NCBI GenBank assembly: GCA_020721485.1
Contig: DYMR01000018.1
Coordinates: forward strand, 1 to 16,625
Reading direction: 5' to 3'
DNA: 16,625 nt
Origin: Halothiobacillus neapolitanus
Lineage (GTDB): Bacteria; Pseudomonadota; Gammaproteobacteria; Halothiobacillales; Halothiobacillaceae
Shown here: positions 5,382 to 13,828 of the stretch, piece after piece
Layout of the letters: each line of letters begins with the position of its first letter
How positions within the stretch are numbered: the stretch's first letter is position 1
Position numbers and translations under genes: made by a program
Notes under the pieces: model-generated
Databases searched by the model: none
Seen by the model: only the letters and a program-made list of their open reading frames with translations
What the model was told of the DNA's origin: nothing

Positions 5382-7745
5382 ATGGCGGTAGGCATCGAAC
5401 AACACCAAGAGCTGTTGGATCGTCTGAGCCCGGCGGTTGCCGAAGTGCTCACGGCGAACTGGCAGGAGCTTTCCCGCGCCTTCAGCCCCTTGGGCCATCA
5501 GGCCGTGCTGGAAAGCATCGCCAACCTCGACGCCTTGGGGCGCGGGGATGAGCTGGTGATTGCGTTCATTGAATCCTCGTCCATTGTCGCCCGCGAAGTG
5601 GGCGAGCAGTCGGCGTTCGATCTGCTCTCGACCGTCATCAAAATGTTCTCCAAAACCAGTGGTTCGGTGCTGGCACAGGTGTTCCGCTCCGCGCCGATTG
5701 CCGCGCTGCGGCTGGCCGAAGCGGATCTGTTCAACGCCTATTTGTCGTTGCTCGATCACTTGGCGGCTAAAGCGCCGCGCGCCCTGCGCCCCATGCTGGG
5801 ACGCATTGAAGAGCTGCTCGGGTTTTTGACCCTGGGCGGCTTGCGCCGTTGGATCACTTGGGGCATTCAAGCGCACCGCAATGATTTTGCCGCGCAAGAA
5901 GCCTATTTCAGCCTCGCCACGCCGGAATCGCAGGCCGTCATGCAGCGCGAACGGCGCGGCGTGCTGTTCGTGGATGTGCAACGCCGGCTGGTGATGTACC
6001 TGCGCGCCTTGTGGGGGCGGGATTTTCTGCTCCGCCCCACCTCGGGCGATTTTGAAACGCGCACCGGCTACAAACCGTTTCTGGATGAGCTGTTCATCAA
6101 TCTGCCCGACGCTTTTGATGATTTCAAAGTGCCGGACGAAGAACCCGTCGGCGGCTTGTTGCTCTATCGTGCTGCCGCCGCGCATGCCGCCGCGCACCGC
6201 CTGTATTCGAGCCGCGACCCCTTGGCCAATGAAACCGATGCCCTGCAACGGCTGCTGATTGGCGCGCTGGAAGATGCCCGCATCGAGGCGCTGGCCATCG
6301 AAGATTTCCCCGGTTTGGCGCCGCTGTGGAACAACCTCCTCCGGCTGACCGTCGCCGCCCTGCCCGCCGATCAGCGCGGCCAGGATGGGCTGCGCGTGGG
6401 TGCGCTGCTGGATCGCTTGGCGCTGGCGCTCAACGACCCGGATGCGCGCGACGATCACCCCGTCATCCGTGCCGCGCGCCAAGGCTTTGCCGCCGCCCGC
6501 GACTCATTGCGCGAGGGGGCGAATCTGCGCGCACTGGGCTTGGCTCTGGCCGAACAAATTCAGGCGCTCAAACTGCCGTTTCAAGCCCGCATCGACCTAC
6601 CGAGCAGCCCATACCGCGACGACAACCGCCTGTTGTGGGACAAGCCGGAGGCGGTCGATCAGGTCGCCCTCGGCCAAGACATCGGCAGCAAGCGCAAATA
6701 TGTGAGCATGATGGAGATGATTCATGCGGTGGATGTGGAGTTCGCCACCGCCGAATCCGCCGATGAAATCTGGGTACTCGGCACCGAGTTGTACGACGAC
6801 GACGGCACCACCTTCAACGAACAGTACGGCACGCCGCCGGTCGCCTCGCCGGTGCATTACCCGGAATGGGACTATCAAACCCAACTCGATCGCCCGCTGT
6901 GGACCACGCTGACCGAAAAGCGCCCGGTACTCGGCGATCCCGAACAGATCGACGCCATTTTGCAAGAGCACGCACCGATGGTGCGCCGCTTGAAATACCT
7001 GATTGAAGCCTTGCAGCCGCAGGGCGTGATTCGGCAGAAAAAAGTCGAAGATGGCGACGAAGTGGATGTCAACGCCGCGATTTATGCGATGACCGACATC
7101 CGCATGGGGCGCCAGCCCGATCCGCGCATTGGCATTCGCCGTCGGATTCAGGTGCGCGATTTGTCGGTCGTGCTGCTGATCGACCTATCGGAATCGACCA
7201 ACGATCCGGTGCGCACCGGCGATGGCGAGAAAACGGTTCTCGGTTTGGCGCGTGAAGCCGCCGCGTTGCTGGGTGACGCCCTCGACCGAATCGGCGACCC
7301 CTTCGCCATTCACGGCTTCGATTCCAATGGCCGCACCGATGTCGAGTATTACCGCTTCAAAGATTTCGACGAGCGCTTTGGCGATAAAACCAAGGCGCGA
7401 CTGGCCGGCATGACCGGGCAGCTCTCGACCCGAATGGGCACGGCGCTACGCCATGCCGGGCGGCTGCTGGATCAGCGCGCCAGCCAACGGAAGCTCATTT
7501 TGCTGCTCACCGATGGCGAACCCTCGGACAACGATGTCCGCGATCCGCAATACTTGCGCCACGATACCAAGCGCGTGGTGGAAGAATTACGGCGGCGGGG
7601 CGTGGAGACCTTCTGCGTCACCCTCGATCCGTATGCGGATGATTATGTGGAGCGCATTTTTGGCGCGAAGCATTACATGATTCTGGATCATGTCGCGCGG
7701 TTGCCGGAAAAACTTCCGGCGCTGTACCTATCGATGACGCGCTAA
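5382..7745 (+). CDS. cbbO: CbbO, von Willebrand A subunit of the CbbQO Rubisco activase
   Basis: A 787-residue protein with a C-terminal von Willebrand factor A domain (about 590-780) and a long N-terminal region (1 to about 580) without a simple named domain. CbbO binds a CbbQ hexamer and targets it to Rubisco, so that ATP hydrolysis can pull inhibitory sugar phosphates out of the active site. A complete MIDAS metal site is visible: Asp601-Leu-Ser603-Glu-Ser605, Thr687 (in MGTALRHAG) and Asp711 (in LLTDGEPSDND). An intact MIDAS is essential for activase function in studied forms. ATG 5382 follows mcdB by 24 bases with only a weak ribosome site (GGCGG, 5367-5371). Its partner cbbQ is 6 kb downstream, after the DAB genes. 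Confidence 0.93.
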   Translation: MAVGIEQHQELLDRLSPAVAEVLTANWQELSRAFSPLGHQAVLESIANLDALGRGDELVIAFIESSSIVAREVGEQSAFDLLSTVIKMFSKTSGSVLAQVFRSAPIAALRLAEADLFNAYLSLLDHLAAKAPRALRPMLGRIEELLGFLTLGGLRRWITWGIQAHRNDFAAQEAYFSLATPESQAVMQRERRGVLFVDVQRRLVMYLRALWGRDFLLRPTSGDFETRTGYKPFLDELFINLPDAFDDFKVPDEEPVGGLLLYRAAAAHAAAHRLYSSRDPLANETDALQRLLIGALEDARIEALAIEDFPGLAPLWNNLLRLTVAALPADQRGQDGLRVGALLDRLALALNDPDARDDHPVIRAARQGFAAARDSLREGANLRALGLALAEQIQALKLPFQARIDLPSSPYRDDNRLLWDKPEAVDQVALGQDIGSKRKYVSMMEMIHAVDVEFATAESADEIWVLGTELYDDDGTTFNEQYGTPPVASPVHYPEWDYQTQLDRPLWTTLTEKRPVLGDPEQIDAILQEHAPMVRRLKYLIEALQPQGVIRQKKVEDGDEVDVNAAIYAMTDIRMGRQPDPRIGIRRRIQVRDLSVVLLIDLSESTNDPVRTGDGEKTVLGLAREAAALLGDALDRIGDPFAIHGFDSNGRTDVEYYRFKDFDERFGDKTKARLAGMTGQLSTRMGTALRHAGRLLDQRASQRKLILLLTDGEPSDNDVRDPQYLRHDTKRVVEELRRRGVETFCVTLDPYADDYVERIFGAKHYMILDHVARLPEKLPALYLSMTR

Positions 7746-7746
7746 T

Positions 7747-7809
7747 TCAGGCCAACGCCTGATCCAAAGCCTCAGCCTTCGGGTGGGGCTGAGTGTCGGT
7801 ACGGCCTGA
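7747..7809 (+). promoter_or_regulatory. Alternative-pairing RNA segment in the cbbO-dabB gap
   Basis: TCAGGCC (7747-7753) can pair with GGCCTGA (7803-7809), closing a structure whose inside holds CTCAGCC (7771-7777) paired with GGCTGAG (7787-7793). The same left arm can instead form a local hairpin, CAGGC (7748-7752) with GCCTG (7757-7761). The two pairings exclude each other. The dabB ribosome site GGAG (7822-7825) lies just downstream. No T-run is present. A role in tuning expression of the carbon-pump genes relative to the shell genes is inferred. Confidence 0.5.
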
Positions 7810-7832
7810 GTTCGCCTGGGTGGAGAACGAAG

Positions 7833-9545
7833 ATGATTGAATTGCAATGGCTTGTCCCGTTGTTACCGCTGCTGTCTGCCGTTTTGGTTCATACCCTGTC
7901 GGGCAGTTTGGGCAAACGCGTGGCGCAACTGTCTGTCGCCTTCGGCACGCTCACCGTGTTGGTGGCCGCCATCGGCCTGTTTGGCTATTTCGGTCATACC
8001 GGCGGCGCCGTGTGGCAAGGCGGCTTTCTGCCCGGTGGCGCAGAATCGGGCGGTTTTTCGGGCTGGGGCAGCCTGCTGCATGACCCCCTGAGCCACATCA
8101 TGTCGCTCGTGGTCGCTGGCATCAGCCTGATCGTGCATGTGTACTCGATTCGCTACATGAGCGAAGAACCCGGCTACGCGCGGTTCTTCGTGCTGCTCGA
8201 TCTGATGACCGCCTCGATTCTGCTGATGGTATCGGCGGGCGATCTCGTCACCCTATTGATCGCCTGGCATTTGGTCGGCGTGTTCTTGTATTTCCTGCTC
8301 GGCCACAACACCGAATCCAAACCCGCGCAACGCTACGCATTCTGGACCTTCATCACCTACCGCATCGGCGATTTGCCGCTGGTGTTGGCCGCCGTGATTT
8401 TGTACCAGGCCTACGGCGTCATCGACTTCCCCACCCTGTTCGCGCGCATTGCCGAAAACCCGAACGCCACCACGGTATTCGGCATGCCGGTAACTACCAC
8501 CACGGCGCTGCTGGTCGCGTTTTCGGCCTTTGCCAAATCGGCGCAATTCCCGCTGCACACCTGGCTGCCGTACACGATGGAAGGCCCGACGCCCGTCTCC
8601 GCGCTGATGCACGCGGGCATCGTCAACGCGGGCGGCTTCATCATCAATCGGTTCGCGCCGGTGTTCGTGCATGCCGATGGCGTGCTGCATCTGCTGTTCG
8701 TGGTGGGGCTGATTACCGCGCTGATCGGCTCGGTGCTGATGCTCACGCAAAACGACATCAAAAAATCCTTGGGTTATTCCACCATGGGGCAAATGGGTTT
8801 CATGGTGATGGAATGCGGCCTGGGCGCGTTTTCGCTGGCGATTTTCCACTTGATTGCCCACGGCCTGTTCAAGGGCACCATGTTCCTGAGCGCGGGCAAT
8901 GTGATCGGCGAAGCGCGCCGCAGCGATGGCGTGCCGCACAACCCGCTCTACACCTTTTTAGTGGAACGCAAACCCGCCTCCGCCCGCCTGCCCTGGCTGA
9001 TGATCGGGCTGGTCACGCTGGTCGTGCCGCTGGCGATTCTGATCCTCGCGCATTGGTTCGTGGCGGCGGATTTCTTCCAGAAGCAAGGCGCCATCGTGCT
9101 GCTGTTCTTCGGCTGGATTACCGGCGTACAAGTGCTGTTCGCCACCCATCGGCTCGATTCCAGCAACCCCATCCGGCTGATGGTGATGATTTTGCTGTCG
9201 TTCGCCCTGATCGTGGTCGGCTACACCGTGATCGGCCATGCGTTCGAGAACTTCCTCTACCCCGACGAGGCGTTCCGCAATGCGATTTACCACGCGGCGG
9301 GCATCGACACCGTCACCTTCGATGGACTGGTGCTGCTGCTGGCGCTGATCGTGGTCGGCGGCTGGCTGGCCAGCTACTTGAAAAGCCGCAACCGCAGCCT
9401 GTGGAGCGCGCGCTTCACCGGCCTGCAACTCGCGCTGTATTCGCTCATTTCGCGTGAATTTTATGTCGCGGATGTTTATGACCGATTGGCTTTGAGCCTG
9501 ATCGCGCTGTCCAAGCGCCTGAATGTGATGCTGCGGTGGTACTGA
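7833..9545 (+). CDS. dabB: DabB, NuoL/MrpA-like cation-conducting subunit of the DAB carbon pump
   Basis: A 570-residue polytopic membrane protein of the proton-conducting transporter family. DabB pairs with DabA to couple a cation gradient to one-way hydration of CO2 to bicarbonate in the cytosol. Family signatures include the segment FAKSAQFPLHTWLPYTMEGP, then TPVSALMHAG, and NDIKKSLGYSTMGQMGF. Lys235 and His260 are 25 residues apart, the same spacing as Lys229 and His254 of the E. coli NuoL proton path; a lysine pair at 310-311 corresponds to the channel-half lysine. Because it is not among Nuo genes and lies upstream of dabA, DabB is preferred over a respiratory complex I subunit. ATG 7833 follows GGAG at 7822-7825. 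The stop is separated from the next ATG by one base. Confidence 0.94.
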   Translation: MIELQWLVPLLPLLSAVLVHTLSGSLGKRVAQLSVAFGTLTVLVAAIGLFGYFGHTGGAVWQGGFLPGGAESGGFSGWGSLLHDPLSHIMSLVVAGISLIVHVYSIRYMSEEPGYARFFVLLDLMTASILLMVSAGDLVTLLIAWHLVGVFLYFLLGHNTESKPAQRYAFWTFITYRIGDLPLVLAAVILYQAYGVIDFPTLFARIAENPNATTVFGMPVTTTTALLVAFSAFAKSAQFPLHTWLPYTMEGPTPVSALMHAGIVNAGGFIINRFAPVFVHADGVLHLLFVVGLITALIGSVLMLTQNDIKKSLGYSTMGQMGFMVMECGLGAFSLAIFHLIAHGLFKGTMFLSAGNVIGEARRSDGVPHNPLYTFLVERKPASARLPWLMIGLVTLVVPLAILILAHWFVAADFFQKQGAIVLLFFGWITGVQVLFATHRLDSSNPIRLMVMILLSFALIVVGYTVIGHAFENFLYPDEAFRNAIYHAAGIDTVTFDGLVLLLALIVVGGWLASYLKSRNRSLWSARFTGLQLALYSLISREFYVADVYDRLALSLIALSKRLNVMLRWY

Positions 9546-9546
9546 G

Positions 9547-10299
9547 ATGAACGGGTTCCTACTTCTATTGGCCGGGGTGTTTTTACCCCTCTTCCCCTTC
9601 AGCATGATCTTCAGCGCGGTGTTCGCCAAGCTGACGCATCCGGTTGCCCGCGTGTTGCTGCTCCTGCTCTGGCCGCAAGCCGGGGTGCTGCTGCTCGCCC
9701 ACACCGGCTTGCCGCTGAATGCCGAATTTTTCGTCGGCTGGGCGGTCGCCACCTTCCTGCTCTACGCCTTGCGGCTGCTCTCGGTGCGCGATCTGTTCCA
9801 ATGGAGCGGCATGCTGATGATCTCCGCCACCAGCCTGACCTGGCTGCTCGCCAGCACGACCACCGAACGCCTGCTCCTGCAACAGTTCGTGTTCTGGCTG
9901 ACCGTCGCGCCGGTGTTCTTGGTGTTGCTGGCGACCGCGTTCCAAACCCGATTCGGCGCGGCCTATGCCGGCCTGCACACCGGCTTGGCACGGCGCCTGC
10001 CGAAGCTGTCCGCCTTGCTGGTATTCAGCGTATTCGCGGGCATGGCACTGCCGATTTTTCCGGCATTTTTCTCCCTACTCGGCCTGATGGTACAAAGCCC
10101 GGTTCAGTGGGGCGTTGCCGTCTTGCTGGGTTGGTTGCTCTGGACTTGGGCGGGCACACGGCTGCTCAATGGCTTCGTATTTGGCCCGCCCACGCCCATC
10201 ACCGCCGAGGATTTGTGTCGCGGTAAAGCCTTGGCGATCGGCCTGAGTTTGATCGCCATCGTGGTGCTGAACTTGATCTGGACGGGGGTAAAACCATGA
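9547..10299 (+). CDS. Membrane protein of unknown function between dabB and dabA
   Basis: A 250-residue hydrophobic protein that I cannot assign to a characterised family. By eye it has about eight membrane segments (near residues 3-27, 33-52, 60-78, 84-104, 112-132, 152-177, 180-200 and 226-247). Charged residues inside these segments are few. The segment LLVFSVFAGMALPIFPAFFS recalls the small-residue/proline helices of NuoM/NuoL-type antiporter subunits, so it may be a shortened relative of that superfamily, but this is a weak impression. It starts 1 base after dabB and overlaps dabA by 4 bases, so it is translated as part of the DAB unit. An open frame between the two DAB genes also exists in the H. 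neapolitanus DAB1 locus as I recall. Candidate third subunit or assembly factor. Confidence 0.85.
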   Translation: MNGFLLLLAGVFLPLFPFSMIFSAVFAKLTHPVARVLLLLLWPQAGVLLLAHTGLPLNAEFFVGWAVATFLLYALRLLSVRDLFQWSGMLMISATSLTWLLASTTTERLLLQQFVFWLTVAPVFLVLLATAFQTRFGAAYAGLHTGLARRLPKLSALLVFSVFAGMALPIFPAFFSLLGLMVQSPVQWGVAVLLGWLLWTWAGTRLLNGFVFGPPTPITAEDLCRGKALAIGLSLIAIVVLNLIWTGVKP

Positions 10300-13200
10300 G
10301 TCACCTCACGCTGGGGCGGCGGCTGAAAATCCGCTCAATGATTCACATGGCGGCGGAACCGATTCCGTATTTTTGGCCGATGCGCACCTTCATTCACCAC
10401 AACCCGCTGCACGGGCTGGAGCATCTGGAGTTTGAAACCGCCGTGCGGCAGGGCGAACAGCTCTTTCATGGCCGGGGGTTTTTATCGCGGGCGGAATACC
10501 AGCGCTACGATGCCGAAGGCCGCGTCTGCGAGGCCAGCCTCAAAGACGCCATCGCCCGTTTTCTGGCTGCGCCGCGCCCGAACCCACCCGCGCTCGACCT
10601 GCCGGGCATGGATTTGCCCGCCCTGCTGTTGCATCTGCTGAAAAAACAGCCGGAGCCCGTCACGAAGCCCCTACTGCTGAGCACGGCGGACGATCTGGCG
10701 CGCCGGCTGCACGACCCGTCCGCACCCATCGATCATGCGACCGACACCGATGGCCTGGCCGCCAGCCTGCATGCCGAATTTCCGCCGGAGCGCCCGCTGT
10801 ACGAAGCCATCGATTCCCTGTTCGGCACCCAGATTGGCGACACCATCGACGAATTGATGATTAAAAGCCTGCTCGATTTCTTCGACGAAGGGCAATCGAC
10901 CTGGCAAATGCCGCATCGGGAAAAAGGGCTGTTTTGGGCGTGGAGCGCGATTGCCAAGCGCAATGTGCGCTTCTTCCTGCGCGGCGTACACATTTGCAAA
11001 ATCATCCGCAAAGACGCCACGCCCGAAGGCACCATCGACCACATTCTGACCGAACTCGGCTTGGCCGAAGAACACTGGCCGGCGTACATCACCCGCGAAC
11101 TGACCCGTCTGCATGGCTGGGCCGGCTTTATCCGCTGGCGTTCGTCGAGCAAAAACTACCACTGGGCGAAAGAATTTCCGGCGGATCTGATCGACCTGCT
11201 CGCGATTCGGCTGGTGGTTGGCTTGGCGCTGATTCGGGAGCAAGCCCGTCGGCACAAGGTTCCGGGCAGCCTGCCCGCCCTGCACGCCTTCATCGACGAA
11301 CACACCGCCGAATGCTACTTGCGCCACGCCTACCACAGCGGCACCGTGTTGCCCGCTTATGCCCACGCCGTCGATGACGCGCTGGCGCACCGGCACCCCA
11401 AGCACATCAACCGCATTTTGCCGGACTACCTCGCCGCCGAACGGCAACGCGAAGCCAGTGCGCAGGCGGACGCGCTGCGCCGTCTTTGCCACGCCGCCGG
11501 GCAAGAACCCGCACTGCGGGCGCTGGATGCCGCCGCCCTCGGCGCGCTGCGTCAACTGTTGGCCGATTTCGAACACGCCGAAGGCATGATGTGGCTGCGC
11601 GCCATGGAAGCGGTGTATCGCCGCGAGCTGATCGGCCAAATTCGCCTGCAAGCGCCGCATAAAAAGCCGCGCCGCCCGTTTGCGCAAGCGCTGTTTTGCA
11701 TCGATGTGCGCTCCGAGCCGATTCGCCGCCAGCTCGAAACCGTCGGGGAATACCAAACCTTCGGGATTGCCGGCTTCTTCGGCGTGCCGATCAGTTACAT
11801 CGGCTTGGGCAAAGGCAGCGAATCGCACCTCTGCCCGGTCGTTGTCACCCCGAAAAATCTCGTGCTGGAAGTTCCGACCGGCGCCATGGGCATCGAATCG
11901 GACTTCTACTCCACCGCCGGGCATGTGCTGCACGAACTGAAAAGCTCGGTGCTGTCGCCGTATTTCACCGTCGAAGCGGTCGGGCTGCTGTTCGGCTTCG
12001 ACATGATCGGCAAAACCATCGCGCCGCGCGCCTACCACCAGTGGCGCAACCGCATCGAACCCAAGCATCCCTCGACCCGGCTGCTGATCGACAAACTCAC
12101 CCGCGAAGACGCCGACTCGATCGTGCGCGCCTTGCAGCGGGTGATGATCGTGCGGGCGATTCAGCAAGATTTTGGCATCGAACGGGAAAGCGTCACCGAT
12201 GCCGTGGTCAAAGAACTGCGCGAAACCGCCATGGGGCTGCGCAGCGGGCAAACCGAATTTGCGCGCCATTTCGCCCTCAGCCGCGTCGCGGAAGAAGAAT
12301 TCATCGCCCGCTTGCAAACCGACTACCAAATCAACCGCTCGTATGTGTCCCTGCAAATGGAGCGCCTCGGGCGGATTGGTTTTAGCGTCGAAGAACAGGC
12401 GTTCTATGTCGAAAAGGCACTGCAATCCATCGGCCTCACCGACAATTTCTCGCGCTTCATCCTGCTGGTCGGGCATTTGAGCCAATCGGAAAACAACCCC
12501 TACGAATCGGCGCTCGATTGCGGCGCCTGCGGCGGCGGCCAGGGGCTCGCCTCCGCACGGGTATTGGCGCAAATGGGCAACAAGCCGGAAGTTCGGCGCA
12601 AATTACGCGAACAAGGCATTGATATTCCTGATGATTCATGGTTCCTGCCGGCCATTCACAACACCACTTCGGATGGATTGTCCCTGCACGAACTCGATCT
12701 GTTGCCCAACAGTCATTTGGTGTATTTGGAGCGGTTGCGCAACGGCCTGCGCGCCGCCAGCCGGCTCAACGCCGCCGAGCGCCTGCCCAAACTCGAACCG
12801 CACACGCCGCGCAATTTGGGCACCATCAAGGCGCTCAAACGCATCGAGCGCAACGCCTCAGATTGGACGCAAGTCCGACCAGAATGGGGCTTGGCGCGCA
12901 ACGCGGCGGTCATCGTCGGCGGGCGGCATTTAAGCGAAGGCATCAACCTCGATGGCCGCAGCTTCTTGCAATCCTACGATTACCGCGTCGATCCCGGTGG
13001 GCGGCTGCTGGAAAGCATCCTCACCGGCCCCTTGATCGTCGGCCAGTGGATTAACATGGAGCATTATTTTTCCGCCGTCGATAACGAACGCTTCGGCAGC
13101 GGCAGCAAGGCGTATCACAATGTCGCCGGTCGCTTCGGCGTCATTACCGGCAATTTGAGCGACCTGCGCACGGGGCTGCCCGCGCAATCCGTGCTGCGGG

Positions 13201-13454
13201 ATGGCCGCCCCTACCACGACCCGATTCGGCTGCTCGGCATCATCGAAGCCCCGATCGGCTTTGTCGGCAAGGTCGTCGGCGGCTTGCCAAAAATTAAAAG
13301 TTTGGTGGTCAACGGCTGGGTCACGGTCGTGATCGCCGACCCGGAAACAGGCCACTTGCATCATTTCGATCACGGCACATGGCACGATTTGGGGCTGGCG
13401 CCCTATTTGGCCAACCTGCCCGCCCCCGCTGCCACAGAGGAGCTCAGCGCATGA
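10296..13454 (+). CDS. dabA: DabA, zinc subunit of the DAB inorganic-carbon pump (DUF2309)
   Basis: A 1052-residue protein of the DUF2309/UPF0753 family, a distant relative of beta-carbonic anhydrases. It is membrane-associated through DabB and hydrates CO2 to bicarbonate. The zinc site is visible: Cys468 and Asp470 in FCIDVRSE, His727 in LLVGHLSQSE and Cys742 in LDCGACGGGQG. The 15-residue His-Cys spacing equals that of H. neapolitanus DabA2 (His524, Cys539). The chain is long for the family: compared with DabA2 (829 residues as I recall), about 117 extra residues precede the first zinc Cys and about 86 more lie between it and the His, which fits the longer carboxysome-linked DabA1 type. Start ATG 10296 overlaps the upstream gene in ATGA; the conserved FIHHNPLHGLEHL follows soon after. 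The stop overlaps cpII. Confidence 0.95.
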   Translation: MSHLTLGRRLKIRSMIHMAAEPIPYFWPMRTFIHHNPLHGLEHLEFETAVRQGEQLFHGRGFLSRAEYQRYDAEGRVCEASLKDAIARFLAAPRPNPPALDLPGMDLPALLLHLLKKQPEPVTKPLLLSTADDLARRLHDPSAPIDHATDTDGLAASLHAEFPPERPLYEAIDSLFGTQIGDTIDELMIKSLLDFFDEGQSTWQMPHREKGLFWAWSAIAKRNVRFFLRGVHICKIIRKDATPEGTIDHILTELGLAEEHWPAYITRELTRLHGWAGFIRWRSSSKNYHWAKEFPADLIDLLAIRLVVGLALIREQARRHKVPGSLPALHAFIDEHTAECYLRHAYHSGTVLPAYAHAVDDALAHRHPKHINRILPDYLAAERQREASAQADALRRLCHAAGQEPALRALDAAALGALRQLLADFEHAEGMMWLRAMEAVYRRELIGQIRLQAPHKKPRRPFAQALFCIDVRSEPIRRQLETVGEYQTFGIAGFFGVPISYIGLGKGSESHLCPVVVTPKNLVLEVPTGAMGIESDFYSTAGHVLHELKSSVLSPYFTVEAVGLLFGFDMIGKTIAPRAYHQWRNRIEPKHPSTRLLIDKLTREDADSIVRALQRVMIVRAIQQDFGIERESVTDAVVKELRETAMGLRSGQTEFARHFALSRVAEEEFIARLQTDYQINRSYVSLQMERLGRIGFSVEEQAFYVEKALQSIGLTDNFSRFILLVGHLSQSENNPYESALDCGACGGGQGLASARVLAQMGNKPEVRRKLREQGIDIPDDSWFLPAIHNTTSDGLSLHELDLLPNSHLVYLERLRNGLRAASRLNAAERLPKLEPHTPRNLGTIKALKRIERNASDWTQVRPEWGLARNAAVIVGGRHLSEGINLDGRSFLQSYDYRVDPGGRLLESILTGPLIVGQWINMEHYFSAVDNERFGSGSKAYHNVAGRFGVITGNLSDLRTGLPAQSVLRDGRPYHDPIRLLGIIEAPIGFVGKVVGGLPKIKSLVVNGWVTVVIADPETGHLHHFDHGTWHDLGLAPYLANLPAPAATEELSA

Positions 13455-13777
13455 ACAACTTGAAACTCAACCCGTTGAAAAAACTGGAAATCATCATCGA
13501 GGGCGCGCATCAAGGCTTCGCCACCGATCTGCTCGACCGCGCCGGCGTTAAGGGCTACACCATCGTCGGCAACCTCTCGGGCAAGGGCAGCGGCGGCTTC
13601 CACGAAGGCCATTTGATGTTCAACGAAGAGGAAGTGATGGTCATGATCATCACCGCCGTGCCGGAAGAACTGGTCGCCCCCCTGCTCGAAGGCTTCACCC
13701 CGTTCTTCAACCAACACAGCGGCGTGATGTTCGTGTCCGATATTCAGGTCAGCCGCCTCGTCAAGTTCACCCGCTGA
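13451..13777 (+). CDS. cpII: CPII, carboxysome-associated PII-like regulator
   Basis: A 108-residue PII-like signalling protein. Proteins of this type next to bicarbonate transporter genes bind adenine nucleotides together with bicarbonate (CPII of Thiomonas, SbtB-related). The ferredoxin-like core is visible in KKLEIIIEGAHQGFATDLLDRAGVKGYTIV and in the later EEEVMVMIITAVPEELVAPLL segment. The T-loop region is short and glycine-rich (GNLSGKGSGGFHEGHL) and lacks the Tyr51 uridylylation motif of classical GlnB, so nitrogen-type control by GlnD is unlikely. A likely job is to switch the DabAB pump according to bicarbonate and energy state. ATG 13451 overlaps the dabA stop by 4 bases, which ties its synthesis to the pump. 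Confidence 0.88.
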   Translation: MNNLKLNPLKKLEIIIEGAHQGFATDLLDRAGVKGYTIVGNLSGKGSGGFHEGHLMFNEEEVMVMIITAVPEELVAPLLEGFTPFFNQHSGVMFVSDIQVSRLVKFTR

Positions 13778-13795
13778 TTTATCCCGCTGATTTAT
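13770..13795 (+). repeat. Perfect 13-base tandem duplication at the end of cpII
   Basis: CCCGCTGATTTAT occurs at 13770-13782 and again, without a gap, at 13783-13795. The first copy contains the cpII stop (TGA 13775-13777), so the duplication lies almost wholly after the reading frame and leaves the protein unchanged. It enlarges a locally AT-rich gap before cbbQ. This looks like a slippage event. Confidence 0.85.
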
Positions 13796-13828
13796 ACTGC
13801 GCCCAATTAAAATTCCGAAGGAGTGTGC

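Noticed and set aside
5025..6482. Long open frame of 485 codons on the minus strand across mcdA, mcdB and cbbO
   Set aside because: It lies antisense to three confidently identified genes, is rich in Arg, Gly, Gln and His in the way GC-biased shadow frames are, and has no recognisable domain.
7833..9545. Respiratory complex I NuoL or Mrp antiporter subunit
   Set aside because: The fold is shared, but no nuo or mrp genes are near and dabA and cpII follow, so DabB is the better call.
10671..12572. 633-codon minus-strand open frame inside dabA
   Set aside because: It mirrors the codon bias of dabA on the opposite strand; dabA zinc motifs fix the coding strand.
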